The notes under the pieces were generated by a model. The model was not told where the DNA came from and made no database searches. It saw only the letters and a list, made by a program, of their open reading frames with translations. Both the position numbers and the translations under genes were made by a program. A stretch of 64,000 bases of DNA from Microbulbifer litoralis (GTDB taxonomy: Bacteria > Pseudomonadota > Gammaproteobacteria > Pseudomonadales > Cellvibrionaceae): the NCBI RefSeq assembly GCF_023634065.1, contig NZ_JALKCV010000003.1, positions 62,001 through 126,000 of the forward strand, given 5' to 3'. Each line of letters begins with the position of its first letter. Positions within the stretch are counted from its first letter, which is position 1. Shown here piece by piece: positions 50,103 to 59,525 of this stretch.

Positions 50103-50372
50103 TTAGAAGCGGGGGCGACGCGGACGATCTTCGCGCGGCTTGGCTTCGTTAACACGGATGTTACGGCCAGACAGCGGCTTGTCGTTCATCTCTTCGATCG
50201 CTTTACGCGCTTCGTCGTCGTTCGGCATTTCTACGAAACCGAAGCCTTTAGAACGGCCAGTCTCACGGTCGGTGATTACGGTAGCCCGAGAGATTTCTCC
50301 GAATGCGCCGAATGCTTCGTGCAGCTCATCAGAGGTAACGCCGTAGGCCAGATTTCCAATATAGATATTCAC
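50103..50372 (-). CDS. Small RRM-type RNA-binding protein
   Basis: An 89-residue protein made of one RNA recognition motif: RNP2 IYIGNL (3-8), RNP1 KGFGFVEM (42-49), and a basic Arg/Pro-rich tail (REDRPRRPRF). Such single-RRM proteins are common in gammaproteobacteria and cyanobacteria, often cold- or stress-linked; targets here are unknown. The GTG at 50372 fits the invariant N-terminus MNIYIGNLAYGV. It is monocistronic, with its own terminator. Confidence 0.92.
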   Translation of the reverse strand: MNIYIGNLAYGVTSDELHEAFGAFGEISRATVITDRETGRSKGFGFVEMPNDDEARKAIEEMNDKPLSGRNIRVNEAKPREDRPRRPRF

Positions 50373-50460
50373 AAAAAGTTCTCACTAGGTACGTGGGCTG
50401 TCGTGCAGTCACAAATGGATAACCAGCTCCACCAGATCATCCATCTGAGATTGGCCCCTC

Positions 50461-50476
50461 TGTGCGGTGATTCACA
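50461..50476. promoter_or_regulatory. CRP-like palindrome upstream of the RRM gene
   Basis: TGTGC-GGTGAT-TCACA matches 9 of the 10 defined CRP positions. It is about 90 bp upstream of the RRM start in the 271-bp gap between it and rho. No strong adjacent promoter is visible, so this is tentative. Confidence 0.3.
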
Positions 50477-50606
50477 TCACCCCCGGGCCAATTCAGTCGG
50501 GCGCTGTACATCGCCAGCGCCGCAATGGGGAACTTTATATGCCTAACGGCGCCCCTTTTCAACTCGTTTCGGCGCAAATAGCTGCCTTTATTTGCGCCGA
50601 TAGCAA

Positions 50607-50630
50607 TCGGGCGCCGACATTGGCGCCCGA
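50607..50630. repeat. Hairpin 3' of rho
   Basis: A perfect 9-bp inverted repeat (TCGGGCGCC and GGCGCCCGA, 6-nt loop) lies 14 bp downstream of the rho stop. No T-tract follows on the minus strand, so it may stabilise the 3' end rather than terminate. Confidence 0.5.
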
Positions 50631-50643
50631 TAGTAAAAAATAT

Positions 50644-51903
50644 TTATTTCCGCTTCATGGACAGGAAGAACTCGTCGTTGGTCTTGAAGTCCTTCAGCTT
50701 GTCGATCAGGAACTCGGTGGCCGCCATGTCTTCCATATCGTGCAGCAGCTTGCGCAGGATCCAGACTCGCTGCAGCTCGCCCTCGGGCATCAGCAGCTCC
50801 TCGCGGCGGGTGCCGGAGCGGCGCACGTTGATGGCCGGATAGATGCGCTTCTCGGCGATCTTGCGGTCCAGCTGCAGCTCCATGTTGCCGGTGCCCTTGA
50901 ACTCCTCGAAGATGACCTCGTCCATCTTGGAACCGGTATCCACCAGCGCGGTGGCGATGATGGACAGGCTGCCGCCCTCTTCGATGTTGCGCGCCGCGCC
51001 GAAGAAGCGCTTGGGGCGCTCCAGCGCGTGGGCGTCCACACCGCCGGTCAGCACCTTGCCCGAACTGGGCACCGTGGTGTTGTAGGCGCGCGCCAGGCGG
51101 GTGATGGAGTCCAGCAGGATCACCACGTCTTTCTTGTGCTCCACCAGGCGCTTGGCCTTCTCGATCACCATCTCGGCCACCTGTACGTGGCGCGCCGGCG
51201 GCTCGTCGAAGGTGGAGGCCACCACTTCGCCGCGCACGGAGCGCTGCATCTCGGTGACCTCTTCCGGGCGCTCGTCGATCAGCAGTACGATCAGGTGACA
51301 CTCCGGGCTGTTGCGGGTGATGGCCTGGGCCATGTTCTGCAACATGATGGTCTTGCCGGCCTTCGGCGGCGCCACGATCAGCCCGCGCTGGCCCTTGCCG
51401 ATGGGCGCCACCAGGTCGATGATGCGGCCGATCAGGTCCTCGGAGGAACCGTTGCCACATTCGAGCGTCAGGCGATCATTGGGGAAGAGCGGGGTGAGGT
51501 TTTCGAAGAGAATCTTGTTGCGCGCGTTTTCTGGCTTGTCGAAGTTGATCTCGCTGACCTTCAGCAGCGCGAAATAGCGCTCACCTTCCTTCGGCGGCCG
51601 GATCTTCCCGGCAATCGAATCGCCGGTGCGCAGGTTGAAACGGCGGATCTGGCTGGGCGAGACATAGATGTCATCGGGGCCCGCCAGGTAGGACGAGTCG
51701 GCGGAGCGCAAAAAACCAAAACCGTCCTGAAGGATTTCGAGTACACCATCGCCGTAGATGTCTTCACCGCTTTTGGCGTGGCGCTTGAGGATATTGAAAA
51801 TAATATCCTGTTTGCGCGAGCGGGCCAGGTTCTCAAGGCCCATGCCCTTGGCTATTTCAATCAGTTCTTCAATGGGTTTGGTTTTTAATTCGGAGAGATT
51901 CAT
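50644..51903 (-). CDS. rho: Transcription termination factor Rho
   Basis: The hexameric RNA helicase that ends transcription. The 419-residue protein has the N-terminal helical domain, the RNA-binding OB fold with DGFGFLR (60-66), Walker A APPKAGKT (178-185), Walker B ([30 protein letters not shown]), the Q-loop and the R-loop. Nearly identical in layout to Pseudomonas and E. coli Rho, with no insertion. A leader of about 360 nt precedes it. Confidence 0.98.
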   Translation of the reverse strand: MNLSELKTKPIEELIEIAKGMGLENLARSRKQDIIFNILKRHAKSGEDIYGDGVLEILQDGFGFLRSADSSYLAGPDDIYVSPSQIRRFNLRTGDSIAGKIRPPKEGERYFALLKVSEINFDKPENARNKILFENLTPLFPNDRLTLECGNGSSEDLIGRIIDLVAPIGKGQRGLIVAPPKAGKTIMLQNMAQAITRNSPECHLIVLLIDERPEEVTEMQRSVRGEVVASTFDEPPARHVQVAEMVIEKAKRLVEHKKDVVILLDSITRLARAYNTTVPSSGKVLTGGVDAHALERPKRFFGAARNIEEGGSLSIIATALVDTGSKMDEVIFEEFKGTGNMELQLDRKIAEKRIYPAINVRRSGTRREELLMPEGELQRVWILRKLLHDMEDMAATEFLIDKLKDFKTNDEFFLSMKRK

Positions 51904-52275
51904 ACCAATTGCTTTATTAAGGTTTCATTGTCAATTGGCGCGGACGCGCCGAAACATTTGAGGAGGGGTTTGAAATTTGAAAAAAATCGAAATTCTTTCG
52001 CCGTGACGATTGCCGCAGTGCCAACTCCACCCGTCTGCACCACACTCGAGCAATCTCACGAACCGCGCTGGACCGGTTGTAACCGGACAGCCTTGAACGG
52101 ATGGTTTAACTCGAGGAGTTTGTGCGCCGGGGAAGGTCAGTGACCGTGCGGAGGGGCGTCTTCTGTCAGTTTGCCGCCGTCGTTCCGTTCTTTCAATTTC
52201 CCGACTCCCGTCGGAAAGGACTTACCGGAATGATTGCGACTCTTCTGAATAGTTTCAAGATTACTGGGCAGTATA
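51904..52275 (-). promoter_or_regulatory. rho promoter and long 5' leader
   Basis: On the minus strand TATACT (52275-52270) is preceded after 16 nt by TTGCAG (52297-52292), giving transcription from about 52263 and a leader of some 360 nt. The -35 lies within the trxA 3' hairpin. Long leaders allow Rho to repress its own synthesis in other bacteria, and this is inferred here. I see no convincing leader peptide. Confidence 0.55.
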
Positions 52276-52284
52276 ACGGCAGTT

Positions 52285-52317
52285 CGCCATCCTGCAAAGG
52301 AAATTTGCAGGATGGCG
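52285..52317 (-). terminator. Strong hairpin downstream of trxA
   Basis: A perfect 14-bp stem with a 5-nt loop lies 19 bp after the trxA stop. No T-tract follows, so it may be a pause or stability hairpin or a rho-assisted terminator. Its distal arm contains the -35 of rho. Confidence 0.6.
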
Positions 52318-52336
52318 ACGACTTTTCAGCCGTTTA

Positions 52337-52660
52337 TCACAGCTGGCTGTCGATAAACTCGGTCAACTGGGCGCGGGACAGGGCGCCGACCTTGGTCCCC
52401 TCCACATTGCCGCCCTTGAACAGCAGCAGGGTCGGGATACCGCGGACATTGTACTTGGCCGGGGATTCCTTGTTGGCATCCACGTCCACTTTGACGACCT
52501 TCAGCTTATCGCCGTATTGACCCGCCAGGTCCTCCAGTACCGGAGCGATCATCTTGCAGGGACCGCACCACTGCGCCCAGAAGTCCACCAGTACCGGACC
52601 CTCGGCCTTCAGGACCTCGGCTTCGAATTCGGCGTCGGTTACGTTGACGATCTCGCTCAT
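52337..52660 (-). CDS. trxA: Thioredoxin
   Basis: A 107-residue class I thioredoxin with FWAQWCGPCK (Cys32 and Cys35), the cis-Pro in RGIPTLLLF and the buried Asp26. It reduces protein disulfides using NADPH through TrxB (not in the window). The ATG at 52660 follows AGGAAAG; upstream codons in the same frame lack homology. Neighbour of rho, as in E. coli and Pseudomonas. Confidence 0.97.
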   Translation of the reverse strand: MSEIVNVTDAEFEAEVLKAEGPVLVDFWAQWCGPCKMIAPVLEDLAGQYGDKLKVVKVDVDANKESPAKYNVRGIPTLLLFKGGNVEGTKVGALSRAQLTEFIDSQL

Positions 52661-52727
52661 ATTGCTTTCCTGTTCTCTGGTTACTCTGGGTTGCCCGTGG
52701 TCGCGGACCGGGCGGACATATCGCGAC

Positions 52728-52757
52728 ATCATAAGGACTGCCGCTCGCCAGCCGCAA
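52728..52757 (-). promoter_or_regulatory. Probable trxA promoter
   Basis: On the minus strand TTGCGG (52757-52752) and TATGAT (52733-52728) with an 18-nt spacer, about 68 bp upstream of the trxA ATG. Confidence 0.5.
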
Positions 52758-52820
52758 GGCATTTCCGGCTAGATGGGGTTGGCTTTGGCGGCTTTCAAGG
52801 CCCACCCGCCAGATTGCGTT

Positions 52821-54107
52821 TCACACCTGCTCCAGGAACCGCTGCAGTATCTCGTCGAGATAGTCGAAACCGAAGGCGGTTGCGGCGATGCGCTGCTCCA
52901 GCGGCTCCACCAGGTCCATCGCCTGCAGTCCCGGCCAGTGGCGCCGGAGCCGCTCCAGCGGCAGGCCTGTATGGCGCCCGAAGGTATCGATCGGCACGCC
53001 CCCCACCAGTCGCAGCGCGTTCATCAGGAACTCAAGCGGCAACTCCCGAAGCTCGACATCGTCGGTGTGCGGCGGTGCCAGTTCGCTGTGAATCAAGTCC
53101 GGCGCCGTGCCCGCAGCGTCCGCAAGGTAGTGGCGCGGCGCGCGGGTGCGGCGACTTCGCAGTATCCGGCCGCCACCATTCGCCGAGGGGGCCAACGGCA
53201 GTGTGACCTTGCCGTGGGCGCCGGCGCCGATACCCAGGTAGTCGCCGAAGGACCAGTAGTTCACATTGTGCCGCGACTCCAGCCCCGCGGGACTGTAGGC
53301 GGACACCTCGTAGCGGGCATAGCCCTCCCCGGCCAGATAGTCGCGGCCACCGGCCTGCATCGCGGCGACCAGGGCCGAGCCCGGCGTGACCGGGGGGGCG
53401 CTGTAGAAGGCGGTATTCGGCTCGATGGTGAGCTGGTACCAGGAGATATGTTCCGGCTGCAGGGCCACTGCGCGGCGCAGGTCCGCCAGCGCCTCGGCCT
53501 CGGTCTGTTGCGGCAGGCCGTGCATCAGGTCCAGGTTGATGTTGTCGAAGCCGGCGCGGCGCGCCATCTGCAGCGCGCCCGAGGCCTCGTCACCGGAGTG
53601 GATGCGGCCCAGGTTCTGCAACTGGCGCGGGTCGAAACTCTGCACCCCGATGGACAGGCGGTTGACCCCGGCGGCGTGGTAGCCGGCAAACTTGTCCTGC
53701 TCAAAGGTGCCGGGATTGGCCTCCAGCGTGATTTCGATATCCGCGGCAAAGCCCACCAGCTGCTCCGCAGCCTCCAGGATCGCACTGATCGCCGCCGGCG
53801 AAAACAGGCTGGGCGTGCCTCCGCCAAAGAAGATCGACGCCAGCCTGCGCCCCTGCACCCAGGGCAGCTGGCTGCGCAGGTCGCGCCGCAACTGCTCGAC
53901 ATATTCGCGTTCCGGCAGGCCGTAGCCGGCGGAGCCGGCTCCCACGGCCTCGTGCGAACCGGCTCGCGAAGTGCGGGAGGCGGTGTCGGTACCCGCTGCC
54001 ACTTGATGGGAGTTGAAGTCGCAGTATGGGCATTTGCGCACACACCAGGGGATATGCACATAGAGCCCCAGCGGCGGCAGTGCCAGCTCCGCGACGGTGC
54101 CAGTCAA
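52821..54107 (-). CDS. hemW: Radical SAM heme chaperone HemW
   Basis: A 428-residue radical SAM protein that loads heme into targets; formerly mistaken for coproporphyrinogen dehydrogenase. The cluster motif is CVRKCPYC (Cys22, Cys26, Cys29) after [19 protein letters not shown] and [17 protein letters not shown] are family signatures. The C-terminal HemN_C region is present. Unusually, residues about 36-66 form a low-complexity insertion ([20 protein letters not shown] and on) encoded by a REP-like palindrome. The TTG at 54107 overlaps the rdgB stop and fits the N-terminus; GGGG lies upstream. Confidence 0.92.
   Translation of the reverse strand: MTGTVAELALPPLGLYVHIPWCVRKCPYCDFNSHQVAAGTDTASRTSRAGSHEAVGAGSAGYGLPEREYVEQLRRDLRSQLPWVQGRRLASIFFGGGTPSLFSPAAISAILEAAEQLVGFAADIEITLEANPGTFEQDKFAGYHAAGVNRLSIGVQSFDPRQLQNLGRIHSGDEASGALQMARRAGFDNINLDLMHGLPQQTEAEALADLRRAVALQPEHISWYQLTIEPNTAFYSAPPVTPGSALVAAMQAGGRDYLAGEGYARYEVSAYSPAGLESRHNVNYWSFGDYLGIGAGAHGKVTLPLAPSANGGGRILRSRRTRAPRHYLADAAGTAPDLIHSELAPPHTDDVELRELPLEFLMNALRLVGGVPIDTFGRHTGLPLERLRRHWPGLQAMDLVEPLEQRIAATAFGFDYLDEILQRFLEQV
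53920..53971. repeat. REP-like palindromes within hemW
   Basis: Bases 53920-53947 fold as a hairpin (AGCCGGC with GCCGGCT around GGA, outer CCGT/ACGG). On the minus strand this reads GTGGGAGCCGGC, as in extragenic REP elements of pseudomonads. A second imperfect palindrome, CGAACCGGCTCG, lies at 53956-53967. The segment is translated in frame inside hemW. Confidence 0.5.
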
Positions 54108-54730
54108 GGTTGCGCCCCGCCCTGCATCTGCTCGCGCCACAGGCCGGCAAACTGCCGCACCGCGCGGGCGCGGTGGCTGATCTCGTTCTTTACCTCGCGC
54201 GCCAGTTGCGCCGAGGTCATGCCCCGGCGCTCGACGTAGAACAGCGGGTCGTAGCCGAACCCCTGCTGACCGGCCGGCTCGCGCAGAATGCGCCCGCTCC
54301 AGCGGGCGCTGCACACCAGCGGCACCGGGTCCCCGGCGCTGCGCACGAACGCCAGCGCACAGTGAAAACTGGCGCCGCGCTCGCCGTCCGGCACCTTCGC
54401 CAGGGCCTCCAGCAACTTGCGGTTGTTGTCCGCATCGGTGGCGCCGGGGCCCGCATAGCGCGCCGAGTAGATACCCGGCGCGCCGCCGAGCGCATCCACC
54501 GCCAGTCCCGAATCGTCCGCCAGCGCCGGCAGCCCGCTGATGCGGCTTGCGTGGCGCGCCTTGATCAGCGCGTTCTCGATAAAACTGAGGCCGGTTTCAT
54601 CCGCCTCGGGCACATCGAATTCGGACTGCGGCACCACTTCGATATCCCAGTCGGCAAACAGCTGGGAGAACTCGCGCAGTTTCCCGGCATTGCCGCTGGC
54701 CAGTACAATTTTTTTCAACGGTTTACTCAT
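54104..54730 (-). CDS. rdgB: XTP/dITP diphosphatase
   Basis: Hydrolyses dITP, XTP and ITP to keep them out of DNA. The 208-residue protein has [14 protein letters not shown] (SxNxxK motif), the catalytic Glu/Asp in [18 protein letters not shown] and [26 protein letters not shown], and GFGYDPLFY. The ATG at 54730 is typical. It overlaps hemW. Confidence 0.96.
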   Translation of the reverse strand: MSKPLKKIVLASGNAGKLREFSQLFADWDIEVVPQSEFDVPEADETGLSFIENALIKARHASRISGLPALADDSGLAVDALGGAPGIYSARYAGPGATDADNNRKLLEALAKVPDGERGASFHCALAFVRSAGDPVPLVCSARWSGRILREPAGQQGFGYDPLFYVERRGMTSAQLAREVKNEISHRARAVRQFAGLWREQMQGGAQP

Positions 54731-54745
54731 TTTCCTGTGCCAATA

Positions 54746-54774
54746 AAAAAGCGAGCGCGCTGCGCTCGCTTTTT
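54746..54774 (-). terminator. Terminator of the metX-metW-DUF4426 transcript
   Basis: A stem (AAGCGAGCGC with GCGCTCGCTT, 3-nt loop) flanked by A5 and T5 lies 17 bp downstream of the DUF4426 stop and 16 bp upstream of rdgB. It could work on both strands. Confidence 0.75.
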
Positions 54775-54790
54775 GCGGTATCGCCTGAAT

Positions 54791-55243
54791 TTACTTTTCC
54801 AGCTTGCGGCGGAAGCTGATCTGCTCGGTGTTGCCACCCGGCAGCTTCACGTCGATATTGAAGGTCAGGGTCTCCTCGTGGTCGAAGCGCAGCGGCGCCA
54901 GGTAGTAGACGGCATCCCCTTCATTGATCTCGACAAACTTCAGTGGCCTCGACTGCTGGATCAGGTTGGTGGCAGTGCCGGACATCTCCGAGCTCAACCC
55001 CTTCTGCCCCCCCTCCTTCTTCACCACCGAGACATTGACGAACACCCGGTCCGCAGCGCGCACCAGATTGTAGCGCTGCGCGATTTCCGGCTTGACAAAC
55101 TCGCTGTTGAAAACCGAGTAGATCACCCGGTAGTCGCCGAAATCCTGGTGGCTCTTGATGACCCTGGCTTCCTGCTGCGCCGCGGCGCCGGCTGCCCACA
55201 GTAGCATCGCGGCGGCGGCGATCGCTGTCAGTATGCGCTTCAC
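54791..55243 (-). CDS. DUF4426 periplasmic protein
   Basis: A 150-residue precursor with a signal peptide (1-22, GAAAQ) and a beta-rich DUF4426 domain (DYRVIYSVFNSEFVKPEIAQRYNLVRAADRVFVNVSV). Function unknown, but the gene sits between metW and rdgB in many gammaproteobacteria. The start is a GTG at 55243 behind a near-perfect AGGAGGTG. Confidence 0.9.
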   Translation of the reverse strand: MKRILTAIAAAAMLLWAAGAAAQQEARVIKSHQDFGDYRVIYSVFNSEFVKPEIAQRYNLVRAADRVFVNVSVVKKEGGQKGLSSEMSGTATNLIQQSRPLKFVEINEGDAVYYLAPLRFDHEETLTFNIDVKLPGGNTEQISFRRKLEK

Positions 55244-55324
55244 GGTTCACCTCCTGTTGAGAACTGGGACCGGTGCGACCGGGGGCCGTCCGGCTGGCGC
55301 CTGAATACTTTCACTAAGTTTAGT

Positions 55325-55915
55325 CTAGCGGGTGAGATGGTAAATCGCCGTCTCGCCAAACAGGTTGGGGAGAAGATCCTTGAAAGCGGCGCTGATGGCA
55401 GACTCGGATACTACCTGGCGGTGCAGAATAGTCCAGCCGTTCTCCCGACAGAGCACCTCGAAGTCGCGGAAAGTACAAAAGTGAATATTGGGTGTGTCGT
55501 ACCATTCGTATGGTAATAAATCCGATACCGGCATGCGCCCGGAAAACGCCAGGTGCCAGCGCGCCTTCCACTGGCCAAAGTTGGGAAAGGTGATGATGCA
55601 CTCGCGGCCGACACGCAGCATTTCCCGCACCACCAGATGCGGCTGGCGCAGTGTCTGCAGCGCCTGGGTCATGACCACGGTGTCGAAACTGTCATCGCCG
55701 AAGTTGCCCAACCCCCGGTCGAGGTTCTGTTCCACCACATTGACGCCCCGCTGCAGGCAGCGCTCAATCTGCCGGTGGTCTATCTCCAGGCCATAACCGC
55801 TGACCCGTTTGTTGTCTGCCAGTTGCTCGAGCAGCAGGCCGTCACCACAGCCCAGGTCGAGCACGCGGCTTTCGGGGGCAATCCACTCCTGGATGATGTC
55901 CAGATCAACGCGCAT
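55325..55915 (-). CDS. metW: Methionine biosynthesis protein MetW
   Basis: A 196-residue class I SAM-dependent methyltransferase-fold protein: VLDLGCGDGLLLEQL (motif I), GYGLEIDHRQIERCLQRG, FDTVVMTQALQTLRQP. MetW is required with MetX for homoserine acylation in some proteobacteria. The ATG at 55915 overlaps the metX stop by one base (TGATG), so translation is coupled. Confidence 0.94.
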   Translation of the reverse strand: MRVDLDIIQEWIAPESRVLDLGCGDGLLLEQLADNKRVSGYGLEIDHRQIERCLQRGVNVVEQNLDRGLGNFGDDSFDTVVMTQALQTLRQPHLVVREMLRVGRECIITFPNFGQWKARWHLAFSGRMPVSDLLPYEWYDTPNIHFCTFRDFEVLCRENGWTILHRQVVSESAISAAFKDLLPNLFGETAIYHLTR

Positions 55916-57102
55916 CAGTTCAATCCTCCCGCATTTTCCGCAGCGACACTGTCCATGTAGGCGGAGAAGACCCGCCAATAGCGCTCGTTCGGCAGCAGGA
56001 AGGCATCGTGGCCCATGGCGGACTCGATCTCCGCGTAGCTCACCGGCCGGTTGGCGTGCATCAGGGCATCCACGATTTCCCGCGAGCGCTCCGGGGCAAA
56101 GCGCCAGTCGGAAGTAAACGACAGCAGCAGGAATCTGCAGCGGGCATGGGAGAAGGCCGCCACCGGGTCGTGATCGTACTCCCGCGCCAGGTCGAAGTAG
56201 TCGAGCGCACGGGTCATCAGGATATAGGTATTGGGGTCGAAACTGCCGGAGAAGGTATCCCCCTGGTAGCGCAGGTAACTCTGCACCTGGAATTCCACCT
56301 CTTCTTCCGCTCCCAGGGCAAAGGACCCGGAGCGCAGTTCGCGGCCGAATTTCCTACCCAGGCCGTCGTCGGACAGGTAGGTGATATGGCCGATCATGCG
56401 CGCTACCGCCAAGCCGCGGCGCGGCAGCCGGTCCTGTTCCAGATAGCGGCCACCACAGAAGTCCGGGTCCGAGGTAATCGCCTGGCGCGCGGTTTCGTTG
56501 AAGGCAATATTCTGCGCGGACAGCTTCATTGCCGAGGCGATTACCACGCAGTGGCGCAGCCGCTCGGGGTATTCCAGCGCCCAGCGCATCGCCTGCATAC
56601 CGCCCAGGCTGCCGCCGATCACCGCCGCCCACTGCTCGATACCCAACAGGTCGGCCAGGCGCGCCTGGCTGTGGACCCAGTCCCGCACCCGCAGCATGGG
56701 GAAATCCCGGCCCCACGGTTTGCCGGTATCCGGATTGATCGAAGAGGGCCCGGTGGAACCGTGGCAGCCGCCGAGGTTGTTCACGGAGACGACGAAGAAC
56801 CTGTCGGTGTCGATGGGCTTGCCGGGGCCGATATAGTTGTCCCACCAGCCCGGGCGCTTGTCGTCGGGCCTGTGGCGACCGGCGGCGTGGTGATGCCCGG
56901 ACAGGGCGTGACAGATCAGCACCGCGTTGCTTCTGTCCGCATTGAGCTCGCCGTAGGTCTCGTATACCAGCGTGTAATCCCGCAGGGTGCGCCCGCAGGC
57001 GAGCGCCAGGGGCCGGTCAAACCTGGCGCTCTGGGGGACGACAACGCCGACCGAGCCGGCGGGTTGGATCTGTTCGGATGGATTGACTGTTTCCGACGGC
57101 AC
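55915..57102 (-). CDS. metX: Homoserine O-acyltransferase
   Basis: A 395-residue alpha/beta-hydrolase-fold acyltransferase of methionine synthesis. Motifs: [40 protein letters not shown], nucleophile Ser in [13 protein letters not shown], and catalytic His in [10 protein letters not shown]. MetX proteins paired with MetW use acetyl- or succinyl-CoA; sequence inspection alone does not decide. The GTG at 57102 fits the family N-terminus ([12 protein letters not shown] follows). I see no SAM riboswitch in the 196-bp gap upstream. Confidence 0.94.
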   Translation of the reverse strand: MPSETVNPSEQIQPAGSVGVVVPQSARFDRPLALACGRTLRDYTLVYETYGELNADRSNAVLICHALSGHHHAAGRHRPDDKRPGWWDNYIGPGKPIDTDRFFVVSVNNLGGCHGSTGPSSINPDTGKPWGRDFPMLRVRDWVHSQARLADLLGIEQWAAVIGGSLGGMQAMRWALEYPERLRHCVVIASAMKLSAQNIAFNETARQAITSDPDFCGGRYLEQDRLPRRGLAVARMIGHITYLSDDGLGRKFGRELRSGSFALGAEEEVEFQVQSYLRYQGDTFSGSFDPNTYILMTRALDYFDLAREYDHDPVAAFSHARCRFLLLSFTSDWRFAPERSREIVDALMHANRPVSYAEIESAMGHDAFLLPNERYWRVFSAYMDSVAAENAGGLN

Positions 57103-57298
57103 TGAATGGTTCCGCAACGCTGAAAGGAGAAGCAGTGTACGGGAAAACACCCCGGGGAAAAATCCGGCGCTACCCGCGACAGCGCACCGCAAACAGCGGC
57201 AGACTGCGGCGCCAACATTAGAACATTTTGCTCACACTTTAAACCTGATGGCATTACCATCCGGAGAATCAAGGAAGGTCCCAGGCCGGAGAGGTACA

Positions 57299-57775
57299 AT
57301 GCTGCACTACCAGAAAATCGATACGCCACTCTGCTCACTGATCGCCGTCGTCGACAGTGAAGTCCTGATTACGGTGCGCCTGGCACCTGCCGGCTGCCCG
57401 CCGGAGCCGGAGCCCGGCTGGGAAAATGGGGCTCCGCCATTACTGGCCCGCTGTATCGAACAGTTGCAGCAATATTTCCGGCGGGAGCGTCGCGAGCTGT
57501 CGATACCCTGTCGCCCGCCGGGCACGGATTTCCAGCGGAGCGTGTGGCAGGCCCTGCGGGAAATCCCCTTCGGCCAGACCTGGACCTACGGCCAGCTTGC
57601 CGAAAGGCTCGGCCGGCCAGAGGCCGTGCGCGCGGTGGGTCAGGCGATCCGCGCCAACCCGGCGCCGATTTTTATTCCCTGTCACCGCGTCGTCGGCAGT
57701 GACAACAGTATCAAGGGCCACCCGGGCGGCGCAGACATGAAAAGGGCACTGCTGGAATTCGAGGCATTCGGCTGA
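57299..57775 (+). CDS. ogt: Methylated-DNA--protein-cysteine methyltransferase
   Basis: A suicide repair protein that removes alkyl groups from O6-guanine. The 158-residue protein has the N-terminal domain and the DNA-binding core TDFQRSVWQALREIPFGQTWTYGQLAERLG, with the acceptor Cys128 in IPCHRVVGS. The next motif reads NSIKGHPGG rather than the usual GxLxGYAGG, a small departure. The ATG at 57299 follows GGAGAGG. First gene of the accessory block between metX and yggT. Confidence 0.93.
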   Translation: MLHYQKIDTPLCSLIAVVDSEVLITVRLAPAGCPPEPEPGWENGAPPLLARCIEQLQQYFRRERRELSIPCRPPGTDFQRSVWQALREIPFGQTWTYGQLAERLGRPEAVRAVGQAIRANPAPIFIPCHRVVGSDNSIKGHPGGADMKRALLEFEAFG

Positions 57776-57815
57776 ACGGCGATCCACCCGCACAGCGACA
57801 ACCGGAGGGCCCGGG

Positions 57816-59030
57816 TCAGGCCGGGCGGTTCCGTCCCATGCGCTCGTGTGCCTGGGCAAACTGGTCCGAAGCCATCGCCGCCATGGTCGAGAGTTCCAGG
57901 CCCATACAATAGGCGGCGATACACTCCGCAAAACGCATTGCCTTGCCACTGCCCGCACATCCCATCAGCTCCAGGCACTCCCGCTGCTGCGGCACCCCGG
58001 TGCCCCCGCCGACGGTGCCGACAACCAGGCACGGCAGCGTGATACTCGCATAAACGCTGTCGTCGCCCTGCAGCTCCAGATAGAAAACCCCGATAGAGGA
58101 CTCGTGCACGCAGGCGATGTCCTGGCCAGTGGCCACAAACACCGCGGCGATGGAATTGGCGATATTTGTAGAGCAGCCGATACTGCCGGCCGCCGCTTCG
58201 GAAGCGGAGATCAGGCGGAAATAGCGGTCGAGTGCCGACGGCTCCACCTTCAGTACATCGCGCACCACCTCCGCGGGCAGAGTACACTCGGCGGTCACCC
58301 TGGTGCCGCGACCGCGGGTGAAGGTCTGGCCGGTGACCCTCTTGTCGCCCGACAGCCCCGCCTCGATCGCAAAACCCGCCAGCGGCATGTCCTTGCTCGC
58401 CGCCAGCGCCTCCCTTATCCAGTTGCAGGCAGACCAGGTACAGGCGGTAACCATATTCTGGCCGCTGGCATCGCCACTGCGGTACGCGAATGTCAGGTGC
58501 ACACAGCGCCCGATCGGCGTGGGTTCAAGGGACACCAGCTCGGCGTGGGAAGAGGGCTTAAGAGCCTGCTCACGGATTTCCGCTTCATTGTCCCCGACCC
58601 ACTGGCAGAAGCGCTGCGCGGCCACCAGGTCGAAAAATTCAAAATAAGGGGCGCGCAACACCCGCTGGGAAATGGCCCAAGCGGTCACACCGCCGGCGCG
58701 GGTCAGCGCAGTGGCCCCCCGGTTGAGGGATGCCACCAGCGCACCCTCGGTGGTCGCGCAGGGCACATAGACCGTATCGTCCACATACGCTCCCCTGACC
58801 CTGACCGGCCCCACCACCGCCAGCGGCACTTCCACACTGCCGACCAGGGATTCGATATTGTTTTTCAGTGTTTCCGGTTCATAGGAGCAGCGCTCCACAC
58901 CATCCAGCGCCAGCCCGCTCCTTTTGCGCAGGAACTCCAGGCGCTGCTGCCTTGCGACCTCCGAATACTCTCCCTTGGCGGGAATACGCAGTTTGTCCAA
59001 CTTCTTTTCCGTTTCAAGCTTGGGATCCAT
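57816..59030 (-). CDS. HMG-CoA reductase homologue, class I-like
   Basis: A 404-residue soluble protein that aligns by eye with hydroxymethylglutaryl-CoA reductases. Key positions are all present: catalytic Glu95 in TTEGALVAS, Lys230 in SGDKR, Asp304 in TGQD and His395 in the C-terminal AHERMGRN, which matches the SHMxHNRS region of class I enzymes. GDASGQNM (186-193) and VGTVGGGT (337-344) are further signatures. The usual ENxIG segment reads NNIESLVGS, so substrate contacts may differ. The ATG at 59030 follows AGGAG. No other mevalonate-pathway gene is in the window. It is divergent from the PLP-fold gene. Confidence 0.88.
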   Translation of the reverse strand: MDPKLETEKKLDKLRIPAKGEYSEVARQQRLEFLRKRSGLALDGVERCSYEPETLKNNIESLVGSVEVPLAVVGPVRVRGAYVDDTVYVPCATTEGALVASLNRGATALTRAGGVTAWAISQRVLRAPYFEFFDLVAAQRFCQWVGDNEAEIREQALKPSSHAELVSLEPTPIGRCVHLTFAYRSGDASGQNMVTACTWSACNWIREALAASKDMPLAGFAIEAGLSGDKRVTGQTFTRGRGTRVTAECTLPAEVVRDVLKVEPSALDRYFRLISASEAAAGSIGCSTNIANSIAAVFVATGQDIACVHESSIGVFYLELQGDDSVYASITLPCLVVGTVGGGTGVPQQRECLELMGCAGSGKAMRFAECIAAYCMGLELSTMAAMASDQFAQAHERMGRNRPA

Positions 59031-59525
59031 ATTGATTCACTCCTGTATAACAGCTACCCGGCAGCATTGCTGAAGATTCACGATAAGGGCCTATTTATTT
59101 CTCTGCGATTACCCTTCCAGATTTATTTCCAAAGCCCTATACGGTAAGCAGAACAGGAATGAATTTACCGCCGCTCTAAAAATGAACTGCCAAGAAATCC
59201 GGTATCGAATGATATCTCGGAGTCACTTTCTATTTTGAAATTTTTCGGTGATGGAAAGGTTTTCCAGTTTTACAAAAAATGACTAAATGGCATCTACCTC
59301 TAACTCTCGCATTATCCCATTCGATTTCTATCGATTTAGTCGACCCACATTTCCAGGAAAATTCATACAGGCCAACAACGACATTCAATAAACAGCCCCA
59401 GAACACCCTAAACAGTTAGCAATTTTTAAATGAGAAACACGCCTCAGGAAAAATAATACTTGCTCCATACATCCGACCTGCCGGTAGATAGCGTATGGCG
59501 GTATGAGTTGTTGTGAGGTCACGAT
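59031..59525. promoter_or_regulatory. AT-rich divergent promoter region of the HMGR/PLP-fold pair
   Basis: A 495-bp gap, clearly more AT-rich than the flanking genes, with many A/T runs and no frame of interest. GAGGT precedes the PLP-fold ATG and AGGAG precedes the HMGR-like ATG. TTATAC before the HMGR-like gene is a possible -10. No palindromic operator stood out. Confidence 0.5.

Noticed and set aside
57103..57298. A SAM riboswitch or MetJ-type operator upstream of metX
   Set aside because: No conserved riboswitch core and no AGACGTCT-like repeats could be found in the gap.
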